From contig SFOX01000009.1 in NCBI GenBank assembly GCA_004552305.1, positions 1-50,606 of the forward strand: a stretch of DNA of 50,606 nt. Reading direction: 5' to 3'. Under the pieces are notes generated by a model. It was not told the DNA's origin. It did not search any database and saw nothing but the letters and a program-made list of their open reading frames with translations. Shown here one piece after another: positions 1 to 6,746 of the stretch. The position numbers and the translations under genes were made by a program. This DNA comes from Subdoligranulum variabile (GTDB taxonomy: Bacteria > Bacillota > Clostridia > Oscillospirales > Ruminococcaceae). Numbering within the stretch: the first letter of the stretch is position 1; every line of letters begins with the position of its first letter.

Positions 1-1289
1 TCCAGAATGTACTTCTTCTCACCCTGAATATCCGTGCAGAAGACCACCACACGGAACCACAGCTCCTCGCCGGTTTTCTGGTGGATGTACTCCCGATCCC
101 ACTCGCGTTGTTCACCGGGCAAAATGGTCGACAGCTGATCCAAAATGTGAACCGATTCGTCCGTCCGGATCAAATGCTCGATCTCATGGATATCATCGAG
201 GACCTGCTGTTCTGAAATACCGACCAGCTTCTCGATATTGGGGCTCACATATTCCACGCGGAGATCATTTGCATCCAACATCAGGAAAACATCATCCACA
301 TTGACGGACAGTTTGGAGAACAGCTCGTCACGGGCAAGCAGCTCGTTGTCCTTCCGTCTCAGCTTCTGCCGGTTGTGTAGAATCACCAGCAGCAAAAGCA
401 TCACGGCCAGAGCGATGGCAATACCCGACACCACCAGCATGGTGGTGGATTGCAGCTTGTTCATGCTGGAATTGACCACATCGGTAGGCACAATGCCCAC
501 AACAGTCCAGTTTTGAAAATTGGCGGACTCATACACCAGATAATGGGAGACGCCGTTGATTTTGAACAGCAGCGAACCGGAATTGCCGGACAGGAAATCC
601 TGCTGTAAGGCAGTGATCTGATCGTCGGTCAGACTTTTCGATTCCTCCAGCAGAACAAAGAGATTGTGGACGCTGTCCATAGCCTCGCTGCTGTTGTCCA
701 CGGCAATGCGTCCGTCGGGCAGAACCGCATAGGTGCTGGCCTGTCCGGCAAAGGCAGATATCTTTAAAGCGTTCACCATGTCGGAATTGTTATAGGTAAT
801 GGCGATGGCCTCATAGTCAAAGCCACGGTAGCTGCCCTGCTTGGCGGGAATCGCAAACACCATGATCTCCGGCTGATCCGGGACAACGGAGTTTACAACG
901 ATGGGCTGTTTTTCCAGGATCAGGTTGGGAAGCTGGTCCCGCAGGTCCAGATAGCCCCTGTTTCCGGTCAGGGTAAGATATTCACCGTTCCGGGAGATGA
1001 AATAAAAATCCGTGAAATTGCTCTCCTCCCGCGCCTGGTCTACATAGGCGAGGACCTCCTCGTCACTTTCCGCTTTCTCCAGATAGGGCACCCACATCCG
1101 CATACGGCTCCAGTTGACCGAGACCAGATTATACAGTGTCTGATTCGCCTGATGAAAGATTTCGGTCAAGTGGGCGGTGCTCTCCTCGTAAATCGTCTGG
1201 GAGACAAAGTCAAAGTAGGCAGAACCCGCCCAGATTACCCCTGCGACCAACACAAGGGACAGCAGCAAAGCTGTCAATCGTTTTTTCAC
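1..1289 (-). CDS. Cache/PAS sensor protein, probably a hybrid histidine kinase (C-terminus outside the window)
   Basis: This is a membrane sensor that runs off the left edge; about 429 residues are visible. It starts at a GTG (1287-1289) behind a GAGGAGGGG ribosome site. A first membrane helix lies at about residues 4-24. A long extracytoplasmic region of double-Cache type follows to about residue 278, including GFDYEAIAITYNN, which is common in gut Firmicutes hybrid kinases. A second membrane helix lies at about 282-305, followed by a short linker and a PAS domain from about 318 (LDANDLRVEYVSPNIEKLVG). The kinase or other output domain is not in the window, so a diguanylate cyclase is also possible. 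It lies 38 bp downstream of the lipoprotein gene on the same strand. An operon in which the lipoprotein delivers ligand to this sensor is inferred from order and spacing. Confidence 0.8.
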   Translation of the reverse strand, partial: MKKRLTALLLSLVLVAGVIWAGSAYFDFVSQTIYEESTAHLTEIFHQANQTLYNLVSVNWSRMRMWVPYLEKAESDEEVLAYVDQAREESNFTDFYFISRNGEYLTLTGNRGYLDLRDQLPNLILEKQPIVVNSVVPDQPEIMVFAIPAKQGSYRGFDYEAIAITYNNSDMVNALKISAFAGQASTYAVLPDGRIAVDNSSEAMDSVHNLFVLLEESKSLTDDQITALQQDFLSGNSGSLLFKINGVSHYLVYESANFQNWTVVGIVPTDVVNSSMNKLQSTTMLVVSGIAIALAVMLLLLVILHNRQKLRRKDNELLARDELFSKLSVNVDDVFLMLDANDLRVEYVSPNIEKLVGISEQQVLDDIHEIEHLIRTDESVHILDQLSTILPGEQREWDREYIHQKTGEELWFRVVVFCTDIQGEKKYIL

Positions 1290-1326
1290 CGCATTCCCCT
1301 CCTCTCGGCTTTCTTTCGTCCTGTCA

Positions 1327-3195
1327 TTACCCCTGAAGTATAGTCACATACTCGGTAGGCTCCAGGAACTGTTTCGTTTTCTCCAGCGCCTCCTGCATAC
1401 ACTCCTGACTGGAGTAATCGTCCACCAGATAGGCCTGCCGCTTTTCCTTCAGGTCTGCAGGCATGGGGCAGTTACAGAAGTTCTCATGCTCCAGGAAGGT
1501 GTCCGCACCTACCAGCATCAGGTTGTAGGTGGCATTCTCATCCAGAGGTTCCCCGTTCACGGTCACTTTCTCCAGACGGAACTTGCCCCGCTCGTACTCG
1601 GTGACGGTGTACTCCAGACCGCTGGTGACGGGCATCAGATTGCGGTGCCGGATGGGATTGGAGCCGTCCTCCTTCACATTCACCAGCCAGTCCATGAACC
1701 GCCAGACCTCCTCGCCGGTGTACTCGCCCAGATAGACGGAGTTGCGGGCAGTGAGCACCCACTTGACCTGCTGCAGGGTGTAGTCCCCGGCATAGATGGA
1801 GGTGCTGGCTGTGGGAGAATAGCCAATGGCGATATCGGCTCCCATGGAGGAGCGGATGGTGTTCATCAAAGAGGAGGCCGCGGCGCTGCCGTGGTCGGTG
1901 AATTCGTTGGAATAGGCGCTCTCCTGCGTGAACATGACCTCCGCCGCATCCGGGTTCTTATAGTCGGTGATCTGTGCGTCGAATGCGTTGTAGGCGGCCT
2001 TCGCGTCATATTCGCCCGTCATCATCCTGTGACCCACATCCCGAGAGATGGCAAACACCTCCGTGGAGGCCAGACGCATATACAGGTGATTGCTGGCGAT
2101 GCAGTCCTGCACATACCGGAGGGCAGGACTGGAGGTGATATTCACTTCCTTGTTGTAGGACAGCACGGAGGTGCCGGCGGCAACATGCTTTTGTCCTTCC
2201 TCGCTGAAAAGGGCTGACAGCACTTCCATCACGGCTGCCCGCTTGGCCTCGTCCTGTTCCACGGTTTTGGACACGGCCAGCTGGCACATGGGATAGGTCA
2301 GCAGCCAGTTGTCCTGCTCGGTTTCTCCGAAATAGGGCAGGATCACGCTGTTGATCCCCCGCTCCTGCGTGAGGTCGTCTGCCAGAGCCGCCGTGTTGCG
2401 CACCATGGCGGTCTTTCCCTGGAAATAAGGTTCCATCGTGACAGAAAACTGCCTCTCCTCGTCGCCGGGCTGGAAACGGATATCCTTTAAGAACTGCTCG
2501 TACTTTTCAAAGACCTTCGGCCAGACCGTATCGTCCAGACCCACCTGGTGATCTTCCGTTTCACTCTCATATTTCATGCGCCACTGGGTACCCTCCAGGC
2601 TCATCAGATCCGGGATGGCGCAGCCCTGCATGGTCTCCAGGCAGGTATAGTCGTAGTTCCAGTCGCTCTGGAAGCCCTTGATGCCCACGGCCTCAAAGGC
2701 GTCAATGGCGGCCACGAACTCGGCATAGTTGGTGGGCAGGGGGATGTTGTACTGGTCAAACAGATCCTTGTTGGCCATGATGCAGTCCACCTCGGCGCAC
2801 ATGGGCAGCCAGCGGATGGCGTAGCTGGAGTAGAAGGTGCCCGCCACCTCGGTCTGGCTCAGGTCCATCAGATGCTCAGCCAGAGGAGCCGCATCGTTCA
2901 GGGAGAACCGGCGGCAGGTGATGATGTCCGGGATCTCCTCTCCCCGGGACAGCAGGTCCTTGTAATATTCTATGGTGTTGAAGCTCTGGATAAAGGTAAA
3001 CTCGATCTCGGGGAACTTCTCCTCCAGCCAAGGAGACAGTTCCTTGAGCATGGAGCGGTCCCACATATACATGGAGATCGAGATTTTATCATCCGGTTTC
3101 TTACTGCCGGCGCTTTGCTGCCCTGCGCAGCCTGTCAGCATCGCCGCCGTCATGACAACAGCAAGCAGCAAAGAGATCCGTCTTTTCTTTTTCAT
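1327..3195 (-). CDS. Lipoprotein: ABC solute-binding domain fused to a 5'-nucleotidase C-terminal domain
   Basis: The 622-residue protein begins MKKKRR with a lipoprotein signal ending LTGC (Cys23), so it should be anchored outside the membrane. Residues about 38-400 resemble family 1 extracellular solute-binding proteins (ISISMYMWDRSMLKELSPWL, PDIITCRRF). From about residue 440 the sequence changes to the pattern of the 5'-nucleotidase C-terminal substrate-binding domain: ADIAIGYSPTAS, GDYTLQQVKWVL, LGEYTGEEVWRFMDWL, then VNGEPLDENATYNLML. The metallophosphatase half of real 5'-nucleotidases is absent, so catalysis is not expected. No ABC permease genes are adjacent. The neighbours are a Cache sensor and a receiver protein, so a ligand-presenting role is more likely than transport; this is inference. 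An in-frame ATG at 3213 is possible but has no better ribosome site. Confidence 0.8.
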   Translation of the reverse strand: MKKKRRISLLLAVVMTAAMLTGCAGQQSAGSKKPDDKISISMYMWDRSMLKELSPWLEEKFPEIEFTFIQSFNTIEYYKDLLSRGEEIPDIITCRRFSLNDAAPLAEHLMDLSQTEVAGTFYSSYAIRWLPMCAEVDCIMANKDLFDQYNIPLPTNYAEFVAAIDAFEAVGIKGFQSDWNYDYTCLETMQGCAIPDLMSLEGTQWRMKYESETEDHQVGLDDTVWPKVFEKYEQFLKDIRFQPGDEERQFSVTMEPYFQGKTAMVRNTAALADDLTQERGINSVILPYFGETEQDNWLLTYPMCQLAVSKTVEQDEAKRAAVMEVLSALFSEEGQKHVAAGTSVLSYNKEVNITSSPALRYVQDCIASNHLYMRLASTEVFAISRDVGHRMMTGEYDAKAAYNAFDAQITDYKNPDAAEVMFTQESAYSNEFTDHGSAAASSLMNTIRSSMGADIAIGYSPTASTSIYAGDYTLQQVKWVLTARNSVYLGEYTGEEVWRFMDWLVNVKEDGSNPIRHRNLMPVTSGLEYTVTEYERGKFRLEKVTVNGEPLDENATYNLMLVGADTFLEHENFCNCPMPADLKEKRQAYLVDDYSSQECMQEALEKTKQFLEPTEYVTILQG

Positions 3196-3264
3196 TTGTG
3201 TTCTCTCTCTCATGATTTTTCTGTTAAAAAATCCTTGTACCAGTTCAGAGCATTCTCTCTGTTC

Positions 3265-4146
3265 TTACAGGAATTTTGCCAGGCTCCTCAGCAGGCGGGC
3301 GGAATTTGTGGGCTTTACAAGGAAATCATCCATCCCGATTACAGCCGCCCGTTCCCGATTCTCCGCAACTGCGTTTGCCGTAAGGGCGATAATGGGAATG
3401 TTTGCCCGGATTCGGTTCGGGAGCTTTCGGATCTTTACGGTTGCCTCATAACCGTCCATCACCGGCATCTCAATATCCATCAAAATGAATTGATAATACC
3501 CCGGCTCATGTTCTTTCACCGCGGCAACTGCTTTACTTCCGTTATCAGCCTCTTCAAAAAGCAGCCCGTGATCCAAAAGCACTTCCGCAAGAATCTCACG
3601 GTTTAATTCATTGTCATCAACAAGCAGAACCCGTTTCCCCTGCAATTGCTCAATTTGCACAGGTTCGATCTCGTCAGCTTCGTCATGGAATGACTCCCCA
3701 AGTGCAAAGGAAATGGTTCTTTCCATATTGCCATGGACAACGCTGAGTTTATCCAAATACAAATCCACCTGGGATCTGTGTCTCCGGCAAATCTCTGCAT
3801 AACCAACTGCACTGTTCAGTTCCGTTCGCAGCTCCCTTAACGACTTTTTGCGGAACTCATCAACCTTGCTGGCGGCTTCCAGTTTCTTTTCCAGAACGCC
3901 CATTCTTTCGACAATCTGCTTATGGTTTTCCTGGGAACTAAAGCGATGTCCATCCGGGAATTGAAATTGTAGTTCAACCTCAACGCCTAAAACATCAAGG
4001 CATTTTTGAAGTTCCTCAAAAGTCATACTCTCTTTGGATAGTTTTCTATACAGAGAGGAGGGGTACAGCCCTATACGCTTTGCCAATTCTGCTTTGGAAA
4101 TCCCCATCTGAGAACAGATACCATTAATTATTTCTGTCGTATTCAT
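3265..4146 (-). CDS. HTH / degenerate histidine-kinase dimerisation / receiver-domain protein
   Basis: The 293-residue protein starts at the ATG at 4146, behind a GGTGGG ribosome site; an upstream in-frame ATG (4224) lacks one. Residues about 5-58 form a Cro/XRE-like helix-turn-helix (GISKAELAKRIGLYPSSLYR). A coiled-coil stretch follows at 72-150. Residues 102-117 read SLRELRTELNSAVGYA, closely like the kinase H-box SHELRTPLNAIIGYA, but the phospho-acceptor His is Arg104 and the Pro is Glu109. No ATPase domain follows. Residues 171-293 are a complete receiver domain with Asp177/Asp178, phospho-acceptor Asp224 (LMDIEMPVMDGYEA), Thr256 and Lys278. It looks like a hybrid kinase that lost its catalytic domain and gained a DNA-binding head. 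It probably regulates this locus. GC content is clearly lower than in the core genes to the right. Confidence 0.8.
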   Translation of the reverse strand: MNTTEIINGICSQMGISKAELAKRIGLYPSSLYRKLSKESMTFEELQKCLDVLGVEVELQFQFPDGHRFSSQENHKQIVERMGVLEKKLEAASKVDEFRKKSLRELRTELNSAVGYAEICRRHRSQVDLYLDKLSVVHGNMERTISFALGESFHDEADEIEPVQIEQLQGKRVLLVDDNELNREILAEVLLDHGLLFEEADNGSKAVAAVKEHEPGYYQFILMDIEMPVMDGYEATVKIRKLPNRIRANIPIIALTANAVAENRERAAVIGMDDFLVKPTNSARLLRSLAKFL

Positions 4147-4346
4147 ACTATAATCCCACCTGATCGAACCCAATAATAACACTTTATGCATCATAACATT
4201 TTTGTTGCGTAAAATCAATAGCAAATAGAAAGAATTTGAGAGCCCGTACCAATAAGTTCAAAACCGAGCAATAAAAGTTCGTAGAGCGGCGATCATGCAC
4301 ATAGCCTGAGCTGATTCAACTGTAATCTCATAAGCGTGAATCACTG

Positions 4347-4652
4347 ATGAAACTGGTCGGGCAGGAATTTGTCATCATGGATGACTTCGGCTGGCCGCGC
4401 AACCCGGACGGCTATAACAAGCTGGTAAAGCGTGTGGCGCAGAAAGCGGGAATCAGCGACATTCACCCGCACATGTTCCGCCATACCTTTGTCAGCCTGC
4501 TCATGTCGAATCCTGACATCGGTGTTGCAACGGTTGCCGCTGAAGCAGGTCACGCCCAGCCGAGCACGACTTTAATGATCTACACCCAGCAATACAAAAA
4601 ACGCCGGGAGTCGATACGCAATCCGTTGAGCCGTGAATTGTACGAAAAATAA
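4347..4652 (+). pseudogene. Tyrosine recombinase (phage-type integrase), C-terminal remnant
   Basis: Only the last ~100 residues of a tyrosine recombinase remain, against a usual 300-400. They contain HPHMFRHTFVSLL (the R of the H-x-x-R box), AGHAQPSTTLMIYT (the later His and the nucleophile Tyr), and the ending RNPLSRELYEK. The frame is open from about 4326, just after a TAA. The N-terminal arm-binding and core-binding domains and the first catalytic Arg are missing, so the product should be inactive. The fragment points at and nearly abuts the 3' end of tRNA-Ile, the usual place for an integrase after tRNA-targeted integration. The ~170 bp upstream (4150-4325) is AT-rich with no recognisable gene. 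Confidence 0.8.
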
Positions 4653-4657
4653 AGAAT

Positions 4658-4698
4658 CGCAGCTATGTTATCTTAAAAAATAACATAGCTGCGTTCTT
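4658..4698. terminator. Strong bidirectional terminator between the integrase remnant and tRNA-Ile
   Basis: A perfect 14-bp stem (CGCAGCTATGTTAT and its complement) with a short A-rich loop is followed by TTCTTTTT on the plus strand. The minus strand has a weaker T-rich tail, so it can also end the tRNA transcript. Confidence 0.85.
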
Positions 4699-4702
4699 TT
4701 TA

Positions 4703-4775
4703 TGGGCCGAGAGGGATTCGAACCCCCACTCAAGCGGTTATGAGCCGCCGGCTTTAACCGTTAAGCTATCGGCCC
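4703..4775 (-). tRNA. tRNA-Ile(CAT), lysidine type
   Basis: A 73-nt cloverleaf with acceptor GGGCCGA/TCGGCCC, discriminator A and T-loop TTCGAAT. The anticodon loop is CTCATAA. A CAT anticodon in this loop matches the minor tRNA-Ile that is modified to lysidine by TilS. Elongator tRNA-Met usually has TTCATAC, as in the copy at 24765. CCA is not encoded. The 3' end faces the integrase remnant, marking it as the probable attachment site. Confidence 0.88.
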
Positions 4776-4792
4776 GCATAACGGTACCCAAA

Positions 4793-4950
4793 GGCACACC
4801 GCACAATTCACGCCTGACGGCTTAAGCACCGCTCCGGCGGCTGCGGCACAGCATCTGCGTTGCCAAAATGCTCGATAATACACAAAGTATTATCTGCGCT
4901 TTTGGCTTAGCAGCTGCCGCACCTCGCTCGCCGTATCGGCACTTAGAATT
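4793..4950. mobile_element. MITE-like element, copy 1 (one end lost)
   Basis: Over about 150 bp this is nearly identical, in inverse orientation, to the element at 19486-19657. The left terminal repeat is present (GGCACACCGCACAATTC, 4793-4809). The right end stops at the AATT at 4947-4950, where the maturase coding sequence begins. The maturase stop codon (4943-4945) and its last codon lie inside the element. The interior is an imperfect palindrome around GCCAAAAGC ... GCATTTTGGC. No protein is encoded. Confidence 0.75.
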
Positions 4951-6391
4951 TGCCGTCCTCGCCGCAGCCGTCGCAGTCGCTCTCAAAACGCACGGCGTTC
5001 TGGGCAAGGGCGGGGTCCAGGCGCTGGGCAACCTGCATCATCAGGGCGCACTCCATCCGCTTGCGGAACACCTTGCAGCCGTACTCGTAGGTGCCGTGGA
5101 TGTCCCCGGTGGCGTGCAGCGCGTTGGCAGCGCAGCCGCCCGCGCAGTACAGCCGCGCCCAGCAATCCTTGCAGTCGGGGCGGGCGTAGACGTTGCACAG
5201 CTTAAACTCGTCGCGCAGGGCGGTGTTGGTCACGCCGTCCCAGACGTTGCCCAGCTTGTACGCGGGGTCGCCCACAAACTGGTGGCAGGGGTACAGGTCG
5301 CCCCACGGGGTCACCGCCATATACTCGGTGCCGGAGCCGCAGCCCGAAATGCGCTTGTAAATGCACGGACCGTGCTTTAAATCCAAAATATAATGGTAGA
5401 AGGTGATGGGCTTGCCCGCCTTTTGGCGGCGCAGCATATCGTTGGCAAGCAGCTCGTACTGGTCAAACAGCTTGGGCAGGTCGTCCTCGGTCAGGGCTTC
5501 GGGCGAGTCGGGCGGTGCCACAACCGGCTCCATCGACAGCTCGGTAAAGCCGAGGTCGTCCGCCATATGGAACAAATCCTTGGTAAAATCAACGTTGTGA
5601 TGCGTAAAAGTGCCGCGCATATAGTAGCCCGTGCCGCCGCGTGCCGCCACCAGCTTTTGGAATTTGGGTACGATGCGGTCATAGCTGCCGTTGCCCGCTA
5701 AATCGACACGGAAACGGTCGTTGACTTCCTTGCGTCCGTCCAGCGAAAGCACAACATTATGACATTCCTTGTTGCACCAGTCAATGACCTCGTCGGTAAT
5801 GCCGATGCCGTTGGTGGTCATCGTAAAGCGGAAATTCTTGTTGTACTTTTTCTCGATGCTGCGTGCATAAGCAACAAGCTGCTTGCAAACCTCGAAGTTC
5901 ATCAGCGGTTCGCCGCCGAAAAAGTCCACTTCCAGATTGCGGCGCGTGCCGGAATTTTCGATCAAAAAGTCCAAAGCGCGCTTGCCGGTTTCAAAGCTCA
6001 TCAGCCCCGCCTCGCCGTGGAACTTGCCCTGCGCGGCAAAGCAGTAGCTGCAATTCAGGTTGCAGGTGTGCGCAACGTGCAGGCAAAGCGCCTTGACCAC
6101 GTTGGAACGATTTTTAAAGTCAAAGGCGTGGTCGGCGTAGGCGTCCGGCGCAAACAGCTGCCCGGCTGCCGTCAGCTCGTCGATGTCGTCCAGACAGTCG
6201 TTGATGTCGGCGGGGGTCACATCGGCGCGCCCGGCGTATTTTTGGGTCAAAATTTCGGCGGCCTCGGCGCGGGTCTTGCCGGCGTCGATCAGCCCGATGG
6301 CGTCATACGCCACATCGTCCACGGCGTGAACGCTGCCGCTGTACACGTCCAGCACAATGTTGTAGCCGCCCAGTTTGTATTGGTGAATCAT
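4943..6391 (-). CDS. scfB: SCIFF peptide maturase (radical SAM/SPASM, thioether-forming)
   Basis: This 482-residue enzyme installs thioether crosslinks in the SCIFF peptide encoded just upstream. The start ATG (6391) follows AGGAG by 6 nt. An N-terminal RRE-like peptide-binding region covers about 1-80. The radical SAM motif is Cys110-x3-Cys114-x2-Cys117 (CNLNCSYC), followed by FFGGEPLMN. Cysteine-rich SPASM motifs for auxiliary iron-sulphur clusters lie at about 335-460 (GCGSGTEYM, DLYPCHQF, CKDCWARLYCAGGC). Residues and order fit the SCIFF maturase family of Clostridia. The 3' end runs into a MITE-like repeat that supplies the stop codon. It is separated from the peptide gene by a terminator, so the enzyme is probably made by read-through at a lower level. 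Confidence 0.93.
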   Translation of the reverse strand: MIHQYKLGGYNIVLDVYSGSVHAVDDVAYDAIGLIDAGKTRAEAAEILTQKYAGRADVTPADINDCLDDIDELTAAGQLFAPDAYADHAFDFKNRSNVVKALCLHVAHTCNLNCSYCFAAQGKFHGEAGLMSFETGKRALDFLIENSGTRRNLEVDFFGGEPLMNFEVCKQLVAYARSIEKKYNKNFRFTMTTNGIGITDEVIDWCNKECHNVVLSLDGRKEVNDRFRVDLAGNGSYDRIVPKFQKLVAARGGTGYYMRGTFTHHNVDFTKDLFHMADDLGFTELSMEPVVAPPDSPEALTEDDLPKLFDQYELLANDMLRRQKAGKPITFYHYILDLKHGPCIYKRISGCGSGTEYMAVTPWGDLYPCHQFVGDPAYKLGNVWDGVTNTALRDEFKLCNVYARPDCKDCWARLYCAGGCAANALHATGDIHGTYEYGCKVFRKRMECALMMQVAQRLDPALAQNAVRFESDCDGCGEDGKF

Positions 6392-6419
6392 AGCTGCTCC
6401 TATTGAGAAGCGGTCATAA

Positions 6420-6473
6420 GGCAACACCGCACAATTCCCGCCGTATTGGCGCTTAGAATTCTGCGGTATTCCC
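6420..6473. mobile_element. MITE-like element, internally deleted copy 3
   Basis: About 54 bp containing both ends of the element: GGCAACACCGCACAATTC on the left and GAATTCTGCGGTATTCC on the right, joined by CCGCCGTATTGGCGC. The interior seen in the copies at 4793 and 19486 is missing. It lies in the leader of the SCIFF maturase gene. Confidence 0.6.
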
Positions 6474-6475
6474 AT

Positions 6476-6508
6476 AAAAAATGCCGGGTACCTACTGGCA
6501 ACCCGGCA
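6476..6508 (-). terminator. Terminator/attenuator between SCIFF peptide and maturase genes
   Basis: On the minus strand the stem TGCCGGGT/ACCCGGCA encloses a short loop and is followed by a run of T. It lies just after the SCIFF gene and before its maturase, so most transcripts should stop here and give more peptide than enzyme. Confidence 0.85.
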
Positions 6509-6523
6509 ATAACCGCGTATAAA

Positions 6524-6670
6524 TTACTTGTCGGTCTTTTCGCAAGGCTGGTTGGCAATGCCGCAGCTGGTCTTGCAAGCGCTCTGGCAGGAGGTCTGGC
6601 ATTCGCCGCAGCCGCCGTTGAGCAGGCTCTTAGCCATATCACGGGTTTCGAGAGTCTGAATGTGCTTCAT
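6524..6670 (-). CDS. scfA: SCIFF ranthipeptide precursor (six cysteines in forty-five residues)
   Basis: A 48-residue peptide beginning MKHIQTLETRDMAKSLL, with six cysteines at 21, 24, 28, 32, 36 and 43, and a C-terminal tail QPCEKTDK. The conserved MKHI leader and the Cys spacing are the signature of SCIFF peptides, which are nearly universal in Clostridia. Thioether bridges from Cys to Thr or other residues are formed by the adjacent radical SAM enzyme. The ATG follows AGGGGTGAC. A near-consensus promoter and a terminator bracket the gene as a single strong unit. The physiological role of SCIFF peptides is not settled; signalling has been proposed. Confidence 0.95.
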   Translation of the reverse strand: MKHIQTLETRDMAKSLLNGGCGECQTSCQSACKTSCGIANQPCEKTDK

Positions 6671-6708
6671 AAAACAGTCACCCCTTTATACAATTTAGAA
6701 TTATTATT

Positions 6709-6737
6709 ATTTTACACGTTTGGCACGGAAAAGTCAA
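6709..6737 (-). promoter_or_regulatory. Sigma-A promoter of the SCIFF gene
   Basis: Read on the minus strand, TTGACT (6732-6737), a 17-bp spacer and TAAAAT (6709-6714) stand about 40 bp before the SCIFF start. The -35 box is only 10 bp from the end of the decarboxylase gene. Confidence 0.8.
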
Positions 6738-6746
6738 GGGCATTTT

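Noticed and set aside
4793..5031. A small protein gene ending inside the MITE-like element
   Set aside because: The frame follows the repeat rather than any gene, and the same peptide-like sequence appears wherever the repeat occurs.
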